A DNA stretch of 10,547 nucleotides from Chlamydiota bacterium (GTDB lineage Bacteria; Chlamydiota; Chlamydiia; Chlamydiales; Criblamydiaceae): assembly GCA_021772365.1 (NCBI GenBank), contig JAJFMC010000098.1, positions 1-10,547 on the forward strand, read 5' to 3'. Position 1 is the stretch's first letter, and every line of letters begins with the position of its first letter. The notes beneath the pieces are model-generated. The model was not told the DNA's origin, did no database searches, and worked only from the letters and a program-made list of their open reading frames with translations. Shown piece by piece: positions 1 to 6,321 of this stretch. Both the position numbers and the translations under genes were made by a program.

Positions 1-400
1 TGTACTACTATACGATAAAGGGTGGAGTCGTCAACAAATTGCCGAGGCATTACTTCTTAGTGAGGAGACTGTAAGAATACACATAAATGAGTTCCAATCA
101 TCTTGTAAGTTAAAGCCCTAAAATGGAGGGACTTTTTCAAAGCTAAGTGATCAATAAACACAAAATATTTTAGGTCATCTCGAAAAACACACCTATCTTT
201 ATGTGAAAGACATAATATCCTACGTGAAGCTTCAATTTAATGTTTTGTACACAGTGTCTGGAATAAATAATTGGTTAAAGGCTCATGGTTTTTCTTATAA
301 AAAACCAGCAATCATACCAGGAAAAGTAAATGTTCAAGCTCAAAAAGTAAATGTCAGTCACGAACATCAAGATCAAGTTCGTGAACTTGTTAAAGCCTAA
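1..400 (+). pseudogene. IS630-family transposase, N-terminal fragment with two in-frame stops
   Basis: A single reading frame runs from base 2 to the TAA at 398-400, interrupted by TAA at 119-121 and TAA at 155-157. Read through, it gives a helix-turn-helix region (YDKGWSRQQIAEALLLSEET), then a KLKP-stop-NGG segment, then HLEKHTYLYVKDIISYV and YTVSGINNWLKAHGFSYKKP. These are in the order and wording I know from the DNA-binding half of IS630-family transposases, where the two stops normally are Glu/Gln codons (one-base changes). The DDE catalytic half is absent: the frame ends shortly after the PGKxxxxAQK linker. A 12-nt direct repeat (AAAAGTAAATGT at 322-333 and 343-354) and an 8-bp inverted repeat (TCACGAAC 358-365 / GTTCGTGA 377-384) mark rearranged sequence at the broken end. 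The left end lies outside the window. The GTG at 203 could only start a 65-residue remnant. Most likely non-functional. Confidence 0.8.
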
Positions 401-411
401 TCATTCACAAA

Positions 412-442
412 ATAAGGAACCTACTTTTTGTAGGTTCCTTAT
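412..442. terminator. Perfect 13-bp hairpin, probable bidirectional terminator
   Basis: Bases 412-424 pair perfectly with 430-442 around a five-T loop (core AAGGAACCTAC / GTAGGTTCCTT). On the minus strand the stem is followed by TTTGTG, only a short U tract; on the plus strand no U run follows. It lies 92 bases past the stop of the minus-strand gene ending at 535 and just after the broken transposase. It could terminate either side or be a relic of the insertion sequence. The stem is certain, the role is inferred. Confidence 0.55.
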
Positions 443-534
443 CTATAAGAGGTACAAGACATAAAATAGACAAGATTGATGCCCCTGTTGTCTTCATCTA
501 TGCCTTCTTAGACGATCTCTCTTAAGTGTAATAA

Positions 535-969
535 TTATTCCTTTAATGGGTTGAGGTTTGCATGAACAATCCACTGCCAAGTGTCGCCACCATTTTTTTG
601 CCAAACGCTGAGGCGTGCTTCCGGTGCTTTTGATAACCGTTCATCATCAATAGTCTCTCCAACGGACACCCAATAGGTCACAATGATGGTATCATCTTCA
701 CCTTCGGTAACTTGGAATTTACTTAATTTGTAATTCCCTAAATTTAGGTTCTTTATAAGCGTCATTTCTTGAGATTTATCTCTAGCACCGTCTTCATGAA
801 TTGATTGAAAGTAAGGGGCTATCTGCTCATTTACGGCTTTTAAATTCCCTTCTTTCATGTCTTCCCACATTTTCTTCTCAAGACTTTGACCTAGTGATGC
901 ATAATCGACGCTAAAAAGCGCCATTGGCAGTAAAGCTGAGATGATTATTAATGATATTCCTCTCTTCAT
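535..969 (-). CDS. Exported NTF2/SnoaL-like (DUF4440-type) small protein
   Basis: Encodes 144 residues beginning MKRGISLIIISALLPMALFS, a classic signal peptide (positive n-region, hydrophobic core to about residue 19), so the product probably acts in the periplasm or outside. The remaining ~120 residues look like a compact alpha+beta NTF2-like domain: an amphipathic N-terminal helix region (KKMWEDMKEGNLKAVNEQIA), then beta strands ending in a VWQKNGGDTWQWIVHANLNP strand pair that is typical of the SnoaL/DUF4440 fold. No catalytic residues can be assigned. The start at 969 is chosen over an in-frame ATG at 1020 because AAGGAGGG lies 5 bases upstream of it and the signal peptide begins there; the 17 upstream residues are charged and would bury the signal. 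Single-gene unit, divergent from the DedA gene. Fold assignment is by pattern, function unknown. Confidence 0.75.
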   Translation of the reverse strand: MKRGISLIIISALLPMALFSVDYASLGQSLEKKMWEDMKEGNLKAVNEQIAPYFQSIHEDGARDKSQEMTLIKNLNLGNYKLSKFQVTEGEDDTIIVTYWVSVGETIDDERLSKAPEARLSVWQKNGGDTWQWIVHANLNPLKE

Positions 970-973
970 GGTA

Positions 974-981
974 CCCTCCTT
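974..981 (-). promoter_or_regulatory. Strong Shine-Dalgarno deciding the start of the NTF2-like gene
   Basis: On the minus strand AAGGAGGG is followed by TACC and then ATG at 969. This near-perfect site supports the start at 969 rather than the longer frame from 1020. Confidence 0.8.
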
Positions 982-1000
982 GGTATCCTTACCTTTCCTC

Positions 1001-1030
1001 AAGGTACAAACAATGCGCATAATCAGTCAA
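1001..1030 (-). promoter_or_regulatory. Candidate sigma-70-type promoter of the NTF2-like gene
   Basis: Minus strand TTGACT (1025-1030) and TACCTT (1001-1006) are separated by 18 bases. The -35 is good, the -10 is weak (3 of 6). Transcription would start near 994, after the alternative ATG at 1020, which agrees with the shorter protein. Confidence 0.3.
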
Positions 1031-1061
1031 ACCCAAAGAACTAAGGAATTATTTCTTGAGT

Positions 1062-1091
1062 TTGCACTTTTACAGATTTCTAGTGTATGAT
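1062..1091 (+). promoter_or_regulatory. Probable promoter of the dedA-pgsA operon
   Basis: TTGCAC (1062-1067), 18-base spacer, TATGAT (1086-1091; 5 of 6 matches to TATAAT). The predicted start near 1098 leaves a leader of about 19 bases before the ATG at 1117. Divergent from the preceding minus-strand promoter in a 147-bp spacer. Confidence 0.55.
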
Positions 1092-1116
1092 AGGACCAAC
1101 GGACAGGTCTTTTTGA

Positions 1117-1746
1117 ATGGAATTTATATACACATCTCTCTGTGAAATAGCGCCCTACTCACATATCCTCTTCTTCTTTCTGTTGATGCTTGCTGGACTG
1201 AACATTCCGATTAGCGAAGATATCATCTTGTTAACCGGAGGAGCGATTGCCAGTACATGTATTCCGGAGCATACGCTGCGCCTCTACCTATGGCTCTACT
1301 TTGGCTCATGGATATCTGCCTGGGAGGTTTACTGGCTCGGGCGTTTACTAGGCCCTAAACTCTATAACGTTAAATTTTTAGCGCGGTTTGTCACCCCCTG
1401 TCGCGTCGATAAGCTGCACTACTACTACGAAAAATTCGGTGTTTTTGTCTTTTTAGTAGGTCGATTTATTCCCGGTGGTGTGCGTAATGCCCTCTTTATC
1501 TCTTGCGGTATGGGGAAAATGCCGTTTTTAAAATTTATTTTACGTGATGGATTTGCCTGTATTTTTTCGAGTTTGACGATATTTAGTCTAGGCTATTGGT
1601 TTGGTAAGAATTATGAAACTTTGGTGAAATACTCAAAAACATATAATTATATTGTCATCGGGCTCATTGTATTACTCATTCTTACGAGCCTCGGCTATTT
1701 ATGGTACAAAAAGAGAGAAAAAGACGATAAAACCACTAGTCAGTAA
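1117..1746 (+). CDS. DedA/VTT-family inner-membrane protein
   Basis: 209 residues, the usual DedA length, with several hydrophobic segments (about 14-28, 52-75, 107-118, 140-165, 177-197) and a basic cytoplasmic tail (WYKKREKDDK). Family marks visible: an acidic residue in the first re-entrant region (PISEDIILLTGGA, E34/D35), and the GRFIPGGVRN motif at 115-124 followed by GMGKMPFLKFILRD, matching the DedA signature (GRFxPGxR, small-residue turn, then a polar helix). DedA proteins are linked in the literature to phospholipid or undecaprenyl-phosphate translocation and to membrane homeostasis; the substrate of this one cannot be read from sequence. A weak GGACAGG site precedes the ATG. It is followed 45 bases later by a phospholipid-synthesis gene in the same direction, which supports a membrane-lipid role. 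Confidence 0.88.
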   Translation: MEFIYTSLCEIAPYSHILFFFLLMLAGLNIPISEDIILLTGGAIASTCIPEHTLRLYLWLYFGSWISAWEVYWLGRLLGPKLYNVKFLARFVTPCRVDKLHYYYEKFGVFVFLVGRFIPGGVRNALFISCGMGKMPFLKFILRDGFACIFSSLTIFSLGYWFGKNYETLVKYSKTYNYIVIGLIVLLILTSLGYLWYKKREKDDKTTSQ

Positions 1747-1791
1747 GCACTAAATTAGATAAAATGATACTTGGTAAATGAAGAGATTTGA

Positions 1792-2343
1792 ATGTTAACA
1801 CTTCCCAATATTCTTTCAGTTTTGCGCGTTCCGCTAGCTATATTGTTCCTCTATGACAACATGGCCACAAGAGCCACAGCTATTGCTCTTGCCGGGTTAA
1901 CTGATTTTTTGGATGGCTACCTAGCACGTCGCTACAATCAGACCTCTAGAATAGGGACTATTATCGATCCTCTTGCTGACAAATTTTTTGTCCTCACAGC
2001 ATTAAGCACCTTCCTTATTAACGGTCAAATGTCTATATTTGAAGCTTGCGCCATGCTTTGTCGCGACTTTTCGGTCATTGTCTTTGGCTTTTATTTAGTG
2101 TTATCGAGAAATTTCCAGAAATACCACTTCCGTTCAATTTGGTCAGGTAAGTTAACGACAACTGCACAGCTGCTAATGCTTGCGGCACTGACCTTTAAAC
2201 TTCCGGTTCACTCCTCTTTGTACAGTGTATTTGTATTCCTAGGAGGTACTGCGTTAATCGAACTTTACCTTTCCGATCATAGCTTTATCCCTCCAGAGCT
2301 AAAGCGCAAAAAAAAGAACAATAAACAAGCTAGCAAAATCTAA
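1792..2343 (+). CDS. pgsA: CDP-alcohol phosphatidyltransferase, probable phosphatidylglycerophosphate synthase
   Basis: 183-residue polytopic membrane enzyme. It carries the complete CDP-alcohol phosphotransferase signature, D38-x2-D41-G42-x2-A45-R46-x8-G55-x3-D59-x3-D63, whose aspartates bind the two metal ions and the CDP group. The N-terminus MLTLPNILSVLRVPLA is the family's typical first amphipathic helix and membrane segment (TxPNxLSxxR). Length and N-terminus fit PgsA, which joins CDP-diacylglycerol and glycerol-3-phosphate; other CDP-alcohol transferases (for example cardiolipin or inositol-type) share the signature, so the exact acceptor is inferred. The C-terminus is strongly basic (ELKRKKKNNKQASK). 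The spacing to the DedA gene (45 bp) and the lack of a strong promoter between them suggest co-transcription; the ribosome site is a modest GAAGAG. Confidence 0.85.
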   Translation: MLTLPNILSVLRVPLAILFLYDNMATRATAIALAGLTDFLDGYLARRYNQTSRIGTIIDPLADKFFVLTALSTFLINGQMSIFEACAMLCRDFSVIVFGFYLVLSRNFQKYHFRSIWSGKLTTTAQLLMLAALTFKLPVHSSLYSVFVFLGGTALIELYLSDHSFIPPELKRKKKNNKQASKI

Positions 2344-2351
2344 GTCATCAA

Positions 2352-2387
2352 TTATCGTATACCTCCCCTTTAGGGCATAGACGATAA
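2352..2387 (+). terminator. Hairpin just after pgsA, possible terminator
   Basis: TTATCGT (2352-2358) pairs with ACGATAA (2381-2387), with a possible inner CCC/GGG pairing. It begins 9 bases after the pgsA stop. No U tract follows, so factor-independent termination is doubtful. Confidence 0.35.
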
Positions 2388-2421
2388 GTTAACGCATGCT
2401 CACGTATTGGTTATGATTTTC

Positions 2422-2488
2422 CCGTCACAAGATTCTGCGCCTTTCCACGATTTTAAGATGTGCTTCAATGAAAATATTCAAGTGGAAC
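2422..2488 (-). repeat. Dispersed intergenic repeat, copy A (minus orientation)
   Basis: Read on the minus strand, this 67-base segment aligns without gaps to 10120-10186 on the plus strand. By hand count 53 of 67 positions match, with exact blocks such as GTTCCACTTGA and CACATCTTAAAA. Most mismatches are C/T or A/G. Similarity may weakly continue on the upstream side. It sits between convergent genes, as does copy B. Confidence 0.8.
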
Positions 2489-2516
2489 GGATCGGAGAAA
2501 GTTAGCTTACCGCCAT

Positions 2517-2529
2517 CCCCCTTTGGGGG
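2517..2529 (-). terminator. G/C hairpin after the downstream nucleotide-transporter gene
   Basis: CCCCC (2517-2521) and GGGGG (2525-2529) form a 5-bp stem with a 3-base loop, 14 bases past the transporter stop on the minus strand. No U run follows; short and tentative. Confidence 0.35.
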
Positions 2530-2543
2530 TATACGATTGCCGC

Positions 2544-4127
2544 CTATGCACTAGCGACTTGGACTGCTTCCTCTTCTTCGAGGGAATCACCCATTTCACC
2601 CTCTGCAAGGGCTTTATCTTCAGACCGTGCGACGTCAGCGAATCGCACGCCTAATGATCGTACAGCTGTTATCCATCCTGTGATAACCGCTAAGATTATG
2701 ACAGCGACGTAGGAAGCACTAGAAGTTAAAGAACCGAACACGAGAATCAACCCTTGGTGAACAAGCGACCCTCCGGATTTTCCGAAGCGAGAGCCTACAC
2801 CGTCAATAGCAGCTTTACCATTAAGTTTTGTTTCGTGGTCAAGCGGAATAAACGCCATCTCTTTTGTTGCATCAAATACAGAATATTTCATAGCTTTACT
2901 AAAGCAGTTTTGCGTTGCACCAAAGAAAACGGCAATGGTGAGAGGCGTAAGGCCTGTCAAAGCAAAAGCAATAGGACCTAGCGTCCCTTGGAAAATCATA
3001 AACGCGAAGAATCCCATACAGGTAATAAGCATAATAATCGGGGTGATCATCGCAGTACGCGTCCATCCAAATTTTGATATGATCCGTACCATAAAAACAG
3101 CTGTTAGTGTTGAGACGCAACCGATTGCAGAGGTCACGTTATTAAGGAACCTATTGAACTCTTCGGGTTCTGGTTTAAGGGTGCGGAGCTGATCTTTCCA
3201 CACCACTTCAGCTAGGTTAATCGTCAAATTATAGGCTATAACGAGAACTGCAATACAGATAAGGTACTTAGAATTGGACAAGAAGGCAAAACTTTCCTTC
3301 AATGACAACCTTTTCTTATTCTTTTTCATATCGCTTTTCGTCTTATGAAGATCGTCAAATGAGGGGTCATTTAATACGTTTTTATTCATCCAGCGAAATA
3401 TCACCATGATCCCGATCCCGCAAATGGTAACAAGGAACATTAAGAACATAAGCCCTTGCTCAAAGCTGTCATCAGAAGCAAAGCGAAATATGAAGCCAGC
3501 GCCATCACCGTATGCTAAATAGTTCGCGGATTGACCAGCAGCAATGGCGGCGATATTCGAAAATATACTAAAAACACTATAGAATCGCCGAGCCTCATGA
3601 AGCTTCGTCACTTCATTGGCAAAACCCCAGAAAATCACTGAAAGAACAAGACTACCCCACAACTCGCTCATCACATAGAAAACCGTGAATGACCAATTGC
3701 ATAACATCGCAACCAGTCCGTTAAAACCTTCAGGTAATAGCGTACTCAATGATTCCGTCAGTTGGTGTGGGTGAAGAACATCTCTATACGGATAGAGAAC
3801 GAAGGCAAAAAGCGAGTAGAAGGAGATAAACATCGTCACCATGACGTAAAAGGCTCGCTCCTGACTATAACGTCTGGATAAATAGGTATAAAACAGGGTA
3901 AGTAGAATAGCCCCGGGTAGCATAGCCCAAAGCTTAATGAAAGGGATGACCTCAGCACCTGAAGTAGTCACAACAACAGTGTCTTTCATATTACGGACGA
4001 TGCTGTAATTGAAACAAACGAGAAACATAATGAACAGCATCGGCAAAAATTTACGCAGTTCATAGCGATGGATCGGCCAAATAAAGGATCTTAATTTACC
4101 AAATGCTTGAACTTCTGTATGGGACAT
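2544..4127 (-). CDS. ntt: ATP/ADP-translocase-type nucleotide transporter (NTT/TLC family), downstream copy
   Basis: 527 residues, almost the length of chlamydial Npt1, with about 11-12 hydrophobic segments across the inner membrane. The start reads GKLRSFIWPIHRYELRKFLP, the hallmark N-terminus of chlamydial NTTs. Family positions believed essential in characterised NTTs are all present: K65 in GAEVIPFIKLW, E155 in VMSELWG, E307 in INLAEVVWK and K450 in SRFGKSGG. The family exchanges host ATP for ADP or imports other nucleotides; which it does here cannot be decided from these motifs. The C-terminal tail is acidic (LEEEEAVQV). It lies 112 bp downstream of a paralog in the same direction, with a TATAAT-like box in the gap, so it may be transcribed both from the paralog's promoter and its own. 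The ribosome site is weak (AAAGGC). Similar but well-diverged from the neighbour, so not a recent duplication. Confidence 0.93.
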   Translation of the reverse strand: MSHTEVQAFGKLRSFIWPIHRYELRKFLPMLFIMFLVCFNYSIVRNMKDTVVVTTSGAEVIPFIKLWAMLPGAILLTLFYTYLSRRYSQERAFYVMVTMFISFYSLFAFVLYPYRDVLHPHQLTESLSTLLPEGFNGLVAMLCNWSFTVFYVMSELWGSLVLSVIFWGFANEVTKLHEARRFYSVFSIFSNIAAIAAGQSANYLAYGDGAGFIFRFASDDSFEQGLMFLMFLVTICGIGIMVIFRWMNKNVLNDPSFDDLHKTKSDMKKNKKRLSLKESFAFLSNSKYLICIAVLVIAYNLTINLAEVVWKDQLRTLKPEPEEFNRFLNNVTSAIGCVSTLTAVFMVRIISKFGWTRTAMITPIIMLITCMGFFAFMIFQGTLGPIAFALTGLTPLTIAVFFGATQNCFSKAMKYSVFDATKEMAFIPLDHETKLNGKAAIDGVGSRFGKSGGSLVHQGLILVFGSLTSSASYVAVIILAVITGWITAVRSLGVRFADVARSEDKALAEGEMGDSLEEEEAVQVASA

Positions 4128-4151
4128 TGAAATTGCCTTTTAAAAACTAAA

Positions 4152-4157
4152 ATTATA
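4152..4157 (-). promoter_or_regulatory. TATAAT box between the two transporter genes
   Basis: A perfect TATAAT on the minus strand, about 25 bases before the ATG of the downstream transporter. No convincing -35 lies 16-18 bases upstream, so this is a possible secondary promoter only. Confidence 0.35.
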
Positions 4158-4239
4158 ACCAATTTACTATTGAATTACTAGAGAAACGTCACCATAAGGA
4201 AATAATTCACCCAGCACCCTCTTATTAATAATACAATTA

Positions 4240-5844
4240 CTATGCCGGTTGCTCCGCTAGCTCCTCTAGCTTTTCTTGATTACCTGCAGCTATAGTCGCT
4301 TCGATATCCGTTACCTTCACGCCCTCACCTTTTACTGCTGTGAGCGCGTTAAACTGTCTACCTAGCAAGCGTGTCACCGCAATCCATACCCCTATCACCG
4401 AAGCAAGCATCCCCGTAATGTAAGGCATACTACTCGGGATGTTACTGAAAACAATAAAGAGGGATTGGTGGATAAAAGATCCTGTTGACTTTCCTAACCT
4501 GGAGCAGACTCCATCAATAATGGCCTTCCCTTTTAATTTACAGTCGGGAGACAATGGAATTAGCGCCATCTCGCGCGTTTCGTCAAATACAGTGTATTTA
4601 GCAGTACGACTCATGATGTTTTGCGCGGACCCGAAAAATACAACAACAGCAAGCGGGGTCATTCCAGTAAGGGCATATAGTAGATCAGGGAAATTCTCTT
4701 TAGCAAAGTGAGCGCTAAAGAAGAAGATACTCGTGACTAGAAGAATTGCTGGGGTTAGCATCGAAGTAAATGACCAACCGAAACGTCGAACTGAATTACC
4801 TGCAACAAACATGGAGGTGAAAGTGGCAAAACAACCCATAATCATCGTTATTTTTGCCATATAGTAATTGTAATCTTCTTTATTCGGATATAGAACACTG
4901 ACTTCATGTTTCCAGACGACTTCGACGAGGTTGATCACGATATTGTAGGTGATGACAATGATAGCGAGGTAGAGGAGGTAGCGTGACTTCATTAGGTACT
5001 TGAAACTATCGCGCATCGAGACATTTCCACGGACTTTTTTCTCTTTTCTCGCTTCATTGGGATCGTAATAACGCGGATCTGTCAAAACTTTTTTATTGAG
5101 CCAGCGAAAAACCACTAGGATCAAGACGCCAACAGCCAGAACAGTGCTGATCAGCAAGGTCATTGTCTGCTCCCATGCCGTGGTACCAAAAGGTAGGTTT
5201 GGGTTGAAATCACCTAGGCACATCTGCATAGACAGCCACCCGGCAATAATCCCCGAACTATTGATCCCGACACCAAAAAGAGCATAAAAGCGCTTCGCTT
5301 CTCCAAGACCGGTAACCTGATTAACAAACCCCCACATCAGGAGCGAAAGGACGATATTCCCCCATATTTCCGACATTACGTAGAACAAAGTGAAGGTCCA
5401 GTTACGGAATGCGGCGATCAAACCCTTGAATCCCAAAGGGAGCATAGCTTGAAGTTTGTCTGCAAAATCGTTAGGGTGGAGAAATTCTCTGTAAGGGTAA
5501 AGGAATAAGGTAAAGACAGCAAAAAATAGTAGGAAAACAGAAATCATTGAATAGAAGACAATTTCGCGAGAATATCTGTTGGCAAGTCGAGTAAAGAGAA
5601 ACGTTAAGAGAACTGCCCCCGGGAACATGAACCAGACTTTAATGAAAGGGATTACCTCTGCACCTGAATCTTTACCATTGATAACTAGCGTATCCTTCAT
5701 CGTCCGAAGGACATTGTAATTGAAAGTTATGAGAAAAAAAATCAACAACATAGGCAAGAGCTTTTTGAGCTCGTACCGATAGATGGGCCAAAAGAAACTC
5801 CGTAGTCTACCAAACTCTGGATTTAAATCTTCTGACTCGCCCAT
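4240..5844 (-). CDS. ntt: ATP/ADP-translocase-type nucleotide transporter (NTT/TLC family), upstream copy
   Basis: 534 residues, polytopic, same family and layout as its downstream neighbour (for example GRLRSFFWPIYRYELKKLLP against GKLRSFIWPIHRYELRKFLP; roughly half the residues look identical in the first 200). Conserved charged sites: K69 in GAEVIPFIKVW, E159 in VMSEIWG, E308 in INLVEVVWK, K452 in SRLGKSTG. Where the neighbour and Npt1-type proteins have GKSGG, this copy has GKSTG, and it carries IIDGVCSR instead of AIDGVGSR, so the substrate range may differ. NTT paralogs in amoeba-associated chlamydiae are known to divide tasks (ATP/ADP exchange, import of other ribonucleotides, proton symport); the role here is not assigned. 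A strong GAAGGAGG site lies 5 bases before the ATG, suggesting higher translation than the downstream copy. Probably the first gene of a two-gene unit. Confidence 0.93.
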   Translation of the reverse strand: MGESEDLNPEFGRLRSFFWPIYRYELKKLLPMLLIFFLITFNYNVLRTMKDTLVINGKDSGAEVIPFIKVWFMFPGAVLLTFLFTRLANRYSREIVFYSMISVFLLFFAVFTLFLYPYREFLHPNDFADKLQAMLPLGFKGLIAAFRNWTFTLFYVMSEIWGNIVLSLLMWGFVNQVTGLGEAKRFYALFGVGINSSGIIAGWLSMQMCLGDFNPNLPFGTTAWEQTMTLLISTVLAVGVLILVVFRWLNKKVLTDPRYYDPNEARKEKKVRGNVSMRDSFKYLMKSRYLLYLAIIVITYNIVINLVEVVWKHEVSVLYPNKEDYNYYMAKITMIMGCFATFTSMFVAGNSVRRFGWSFTSMLTPAILLVTSIFFFSAHFAKENFPDLLYALTGMTPLAVVVFFGSAQNIMSRTAKYTVFDETREMALIPLSPDCKLKGKAIIDGVCSRLGKSTGSFIHQSLFIVFSNIPSSMPYITGMLASVIGVWIAVTRLLGRQFNALTAVKGEGVKVTDIEATIAAGNQEKLEELAEQPA

Positions 5845-5880
5845 CTAGCCTCCTTCAGCAATTTTGCCTGAAAATGAAAT

Positions 5881-5909
5881 CGAATATGTCGGCAACTCGT
5901 GTTAATCAA
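5881..5909 (-). promoter_or_regulatory. Weak candidate promoter of the transporter pair
   Basis: Minus strand TTGATT (5904-5909), 17-base spacer, TATTCG (5881-5886). The -10 matches only the first three bases of TATAAT. It would give a leader of about 30 bases containing the strong ribosome site. Confidence 0.3.
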
Positions 5910-5923
5910 TGGATATCTTCCTC

Positions 5924-5968
5924 ATAAGAAATTAAAGCAAAGATTACCTAATCGCAGAAATTTCTTAT
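5924..5968. repeat. 10-bp perfect inverted repeat upstream of the transporter pair
   Basis: ATAAGAAATT (5924-5933) and AATTTCTTAT (5959-5968) are exact reverse complements, 25 bases apart. The repeat lies 80-125 bases before the transporter start, just upstream of the candidate promoter. It could be a regulator site or, if transcription starts further upstream, a leader hairpin. AT-rich context raises the chance of coincidence. Confidence 0.5.
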
Positions 5969-6142
5969 TATTAACATTATTTTTTATTTAAGCTTATATT
6001 TTATAATACGGGGGAGTTTAATACAAGAAGAAAATTAAGTCTCATGTGAAGAAAAGGGACAAAGATTCTAGACAATTAGGTGCAGTATAAAGGGAGAGAA
6101 AAATTCATTTTATTAAACCCTTTATTTTAATCTAACACCATT
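5969..6142. other. Gene-free AT-rich spacer with an 8-bp inverted repeat
   Basis: No plausible reading frame. It contains an AT-rich stretch (5968-6006), an inverted repeat ATAAAGGG (6087-6094) / CCCTTTAT (6118-6125), and ATTCTAGACAAT (6065-6076), which recurs inverted at 6302-6313 beyond the palindromic element. Bases 6077-6141 may be an insertion into the left arm of that element. Confidence 0.5.
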
Positions 6143-6300
6143 GAGGGAATTGCAAAAATAGTTGAAGCAGTTTTCTAGAGATTTTTTTTGGCTCGCAAGG
6201 GGCGGAGTTCGCAGCCAACCATGCGTTGTTTACAAGAACGAGCCCGAAGCAAGGCGGAAAAAGACCTAGAAAACAGTCCAAATATTTATGCAATTCCCTC
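6143..6300. mobile_element. MITE-like palindromic element with ~18-bp terminal inverted repeats
   Basis: The left end GAGGGAATTGCAAAAATA (6143-6160) is the reverse complement, with one mismatch, of the right end 6283-6300. The arms continue pairing imperfectly inward, GTTTTCTAG at 6170-6178 matching CTAGAAAAC at 6266-6274, and GGCTCG (6190-6195) with CGAGCC (6239-6244). The element is about 158 bp, has no reading frame, and is flanked by CATT on both sides (6139-6142 and 6301-6304), which could be a target duplication. Its left 32 bases recur at 10077-10108 with two mismatches, showing it is a multi-copy family. Size, symmetry and lack of coding capacity fit a non-autonomous transposable element; no partner transposase is visible in the window. 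It lies just past the 3' end of the YHS gene and its RNA would fold into a long hairpin, so it may also act as a terminator. Confidence 0.75.
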
Positions 6301-6321
6301 CATTGTCTAGAATGGAGGAAT

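Larger units (their letters stand above)
2355..2536. repeat. Inverted TCGTATACC ends bracketing the convergent spacer
   Basis: TCGTATACC at 2355-2363 recurs exactly in inverted orientation as GGTATACGA at 2528-2536. C-rich bases continue on both sides (CTCCCC and CCC), so the similarity extends slightly beyond nine bases. The two copies enclose the dispersed repeat at 2422-2488. This could be the outline of a small inserted element or two related terminator hairpins; the repeat is seen, the meaning is not known. Confidence 0.5.

Noticed and set aside
452..525. Short open frame ending KIDAPVVFIYAFLDDLS after the transposase fragment
   Set aside because: No start codon or ribosome site and no match to the missing transposase part.
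970..1020. Longer N-terminus for the NTF2-like protein, starting at ATG 1020
   Set aside because: The strong Shine-Dalgarno and signal peptide both place the start at 969, and the candidate promoter lies inside the extension.
2754..3192. Plus-strand and alternate-frame open frames inside the downstream ntt gene
   Set aside because: They are antisense or frame shadows of a clearly coding transporter, with no ribosome sites or recognisable domains.
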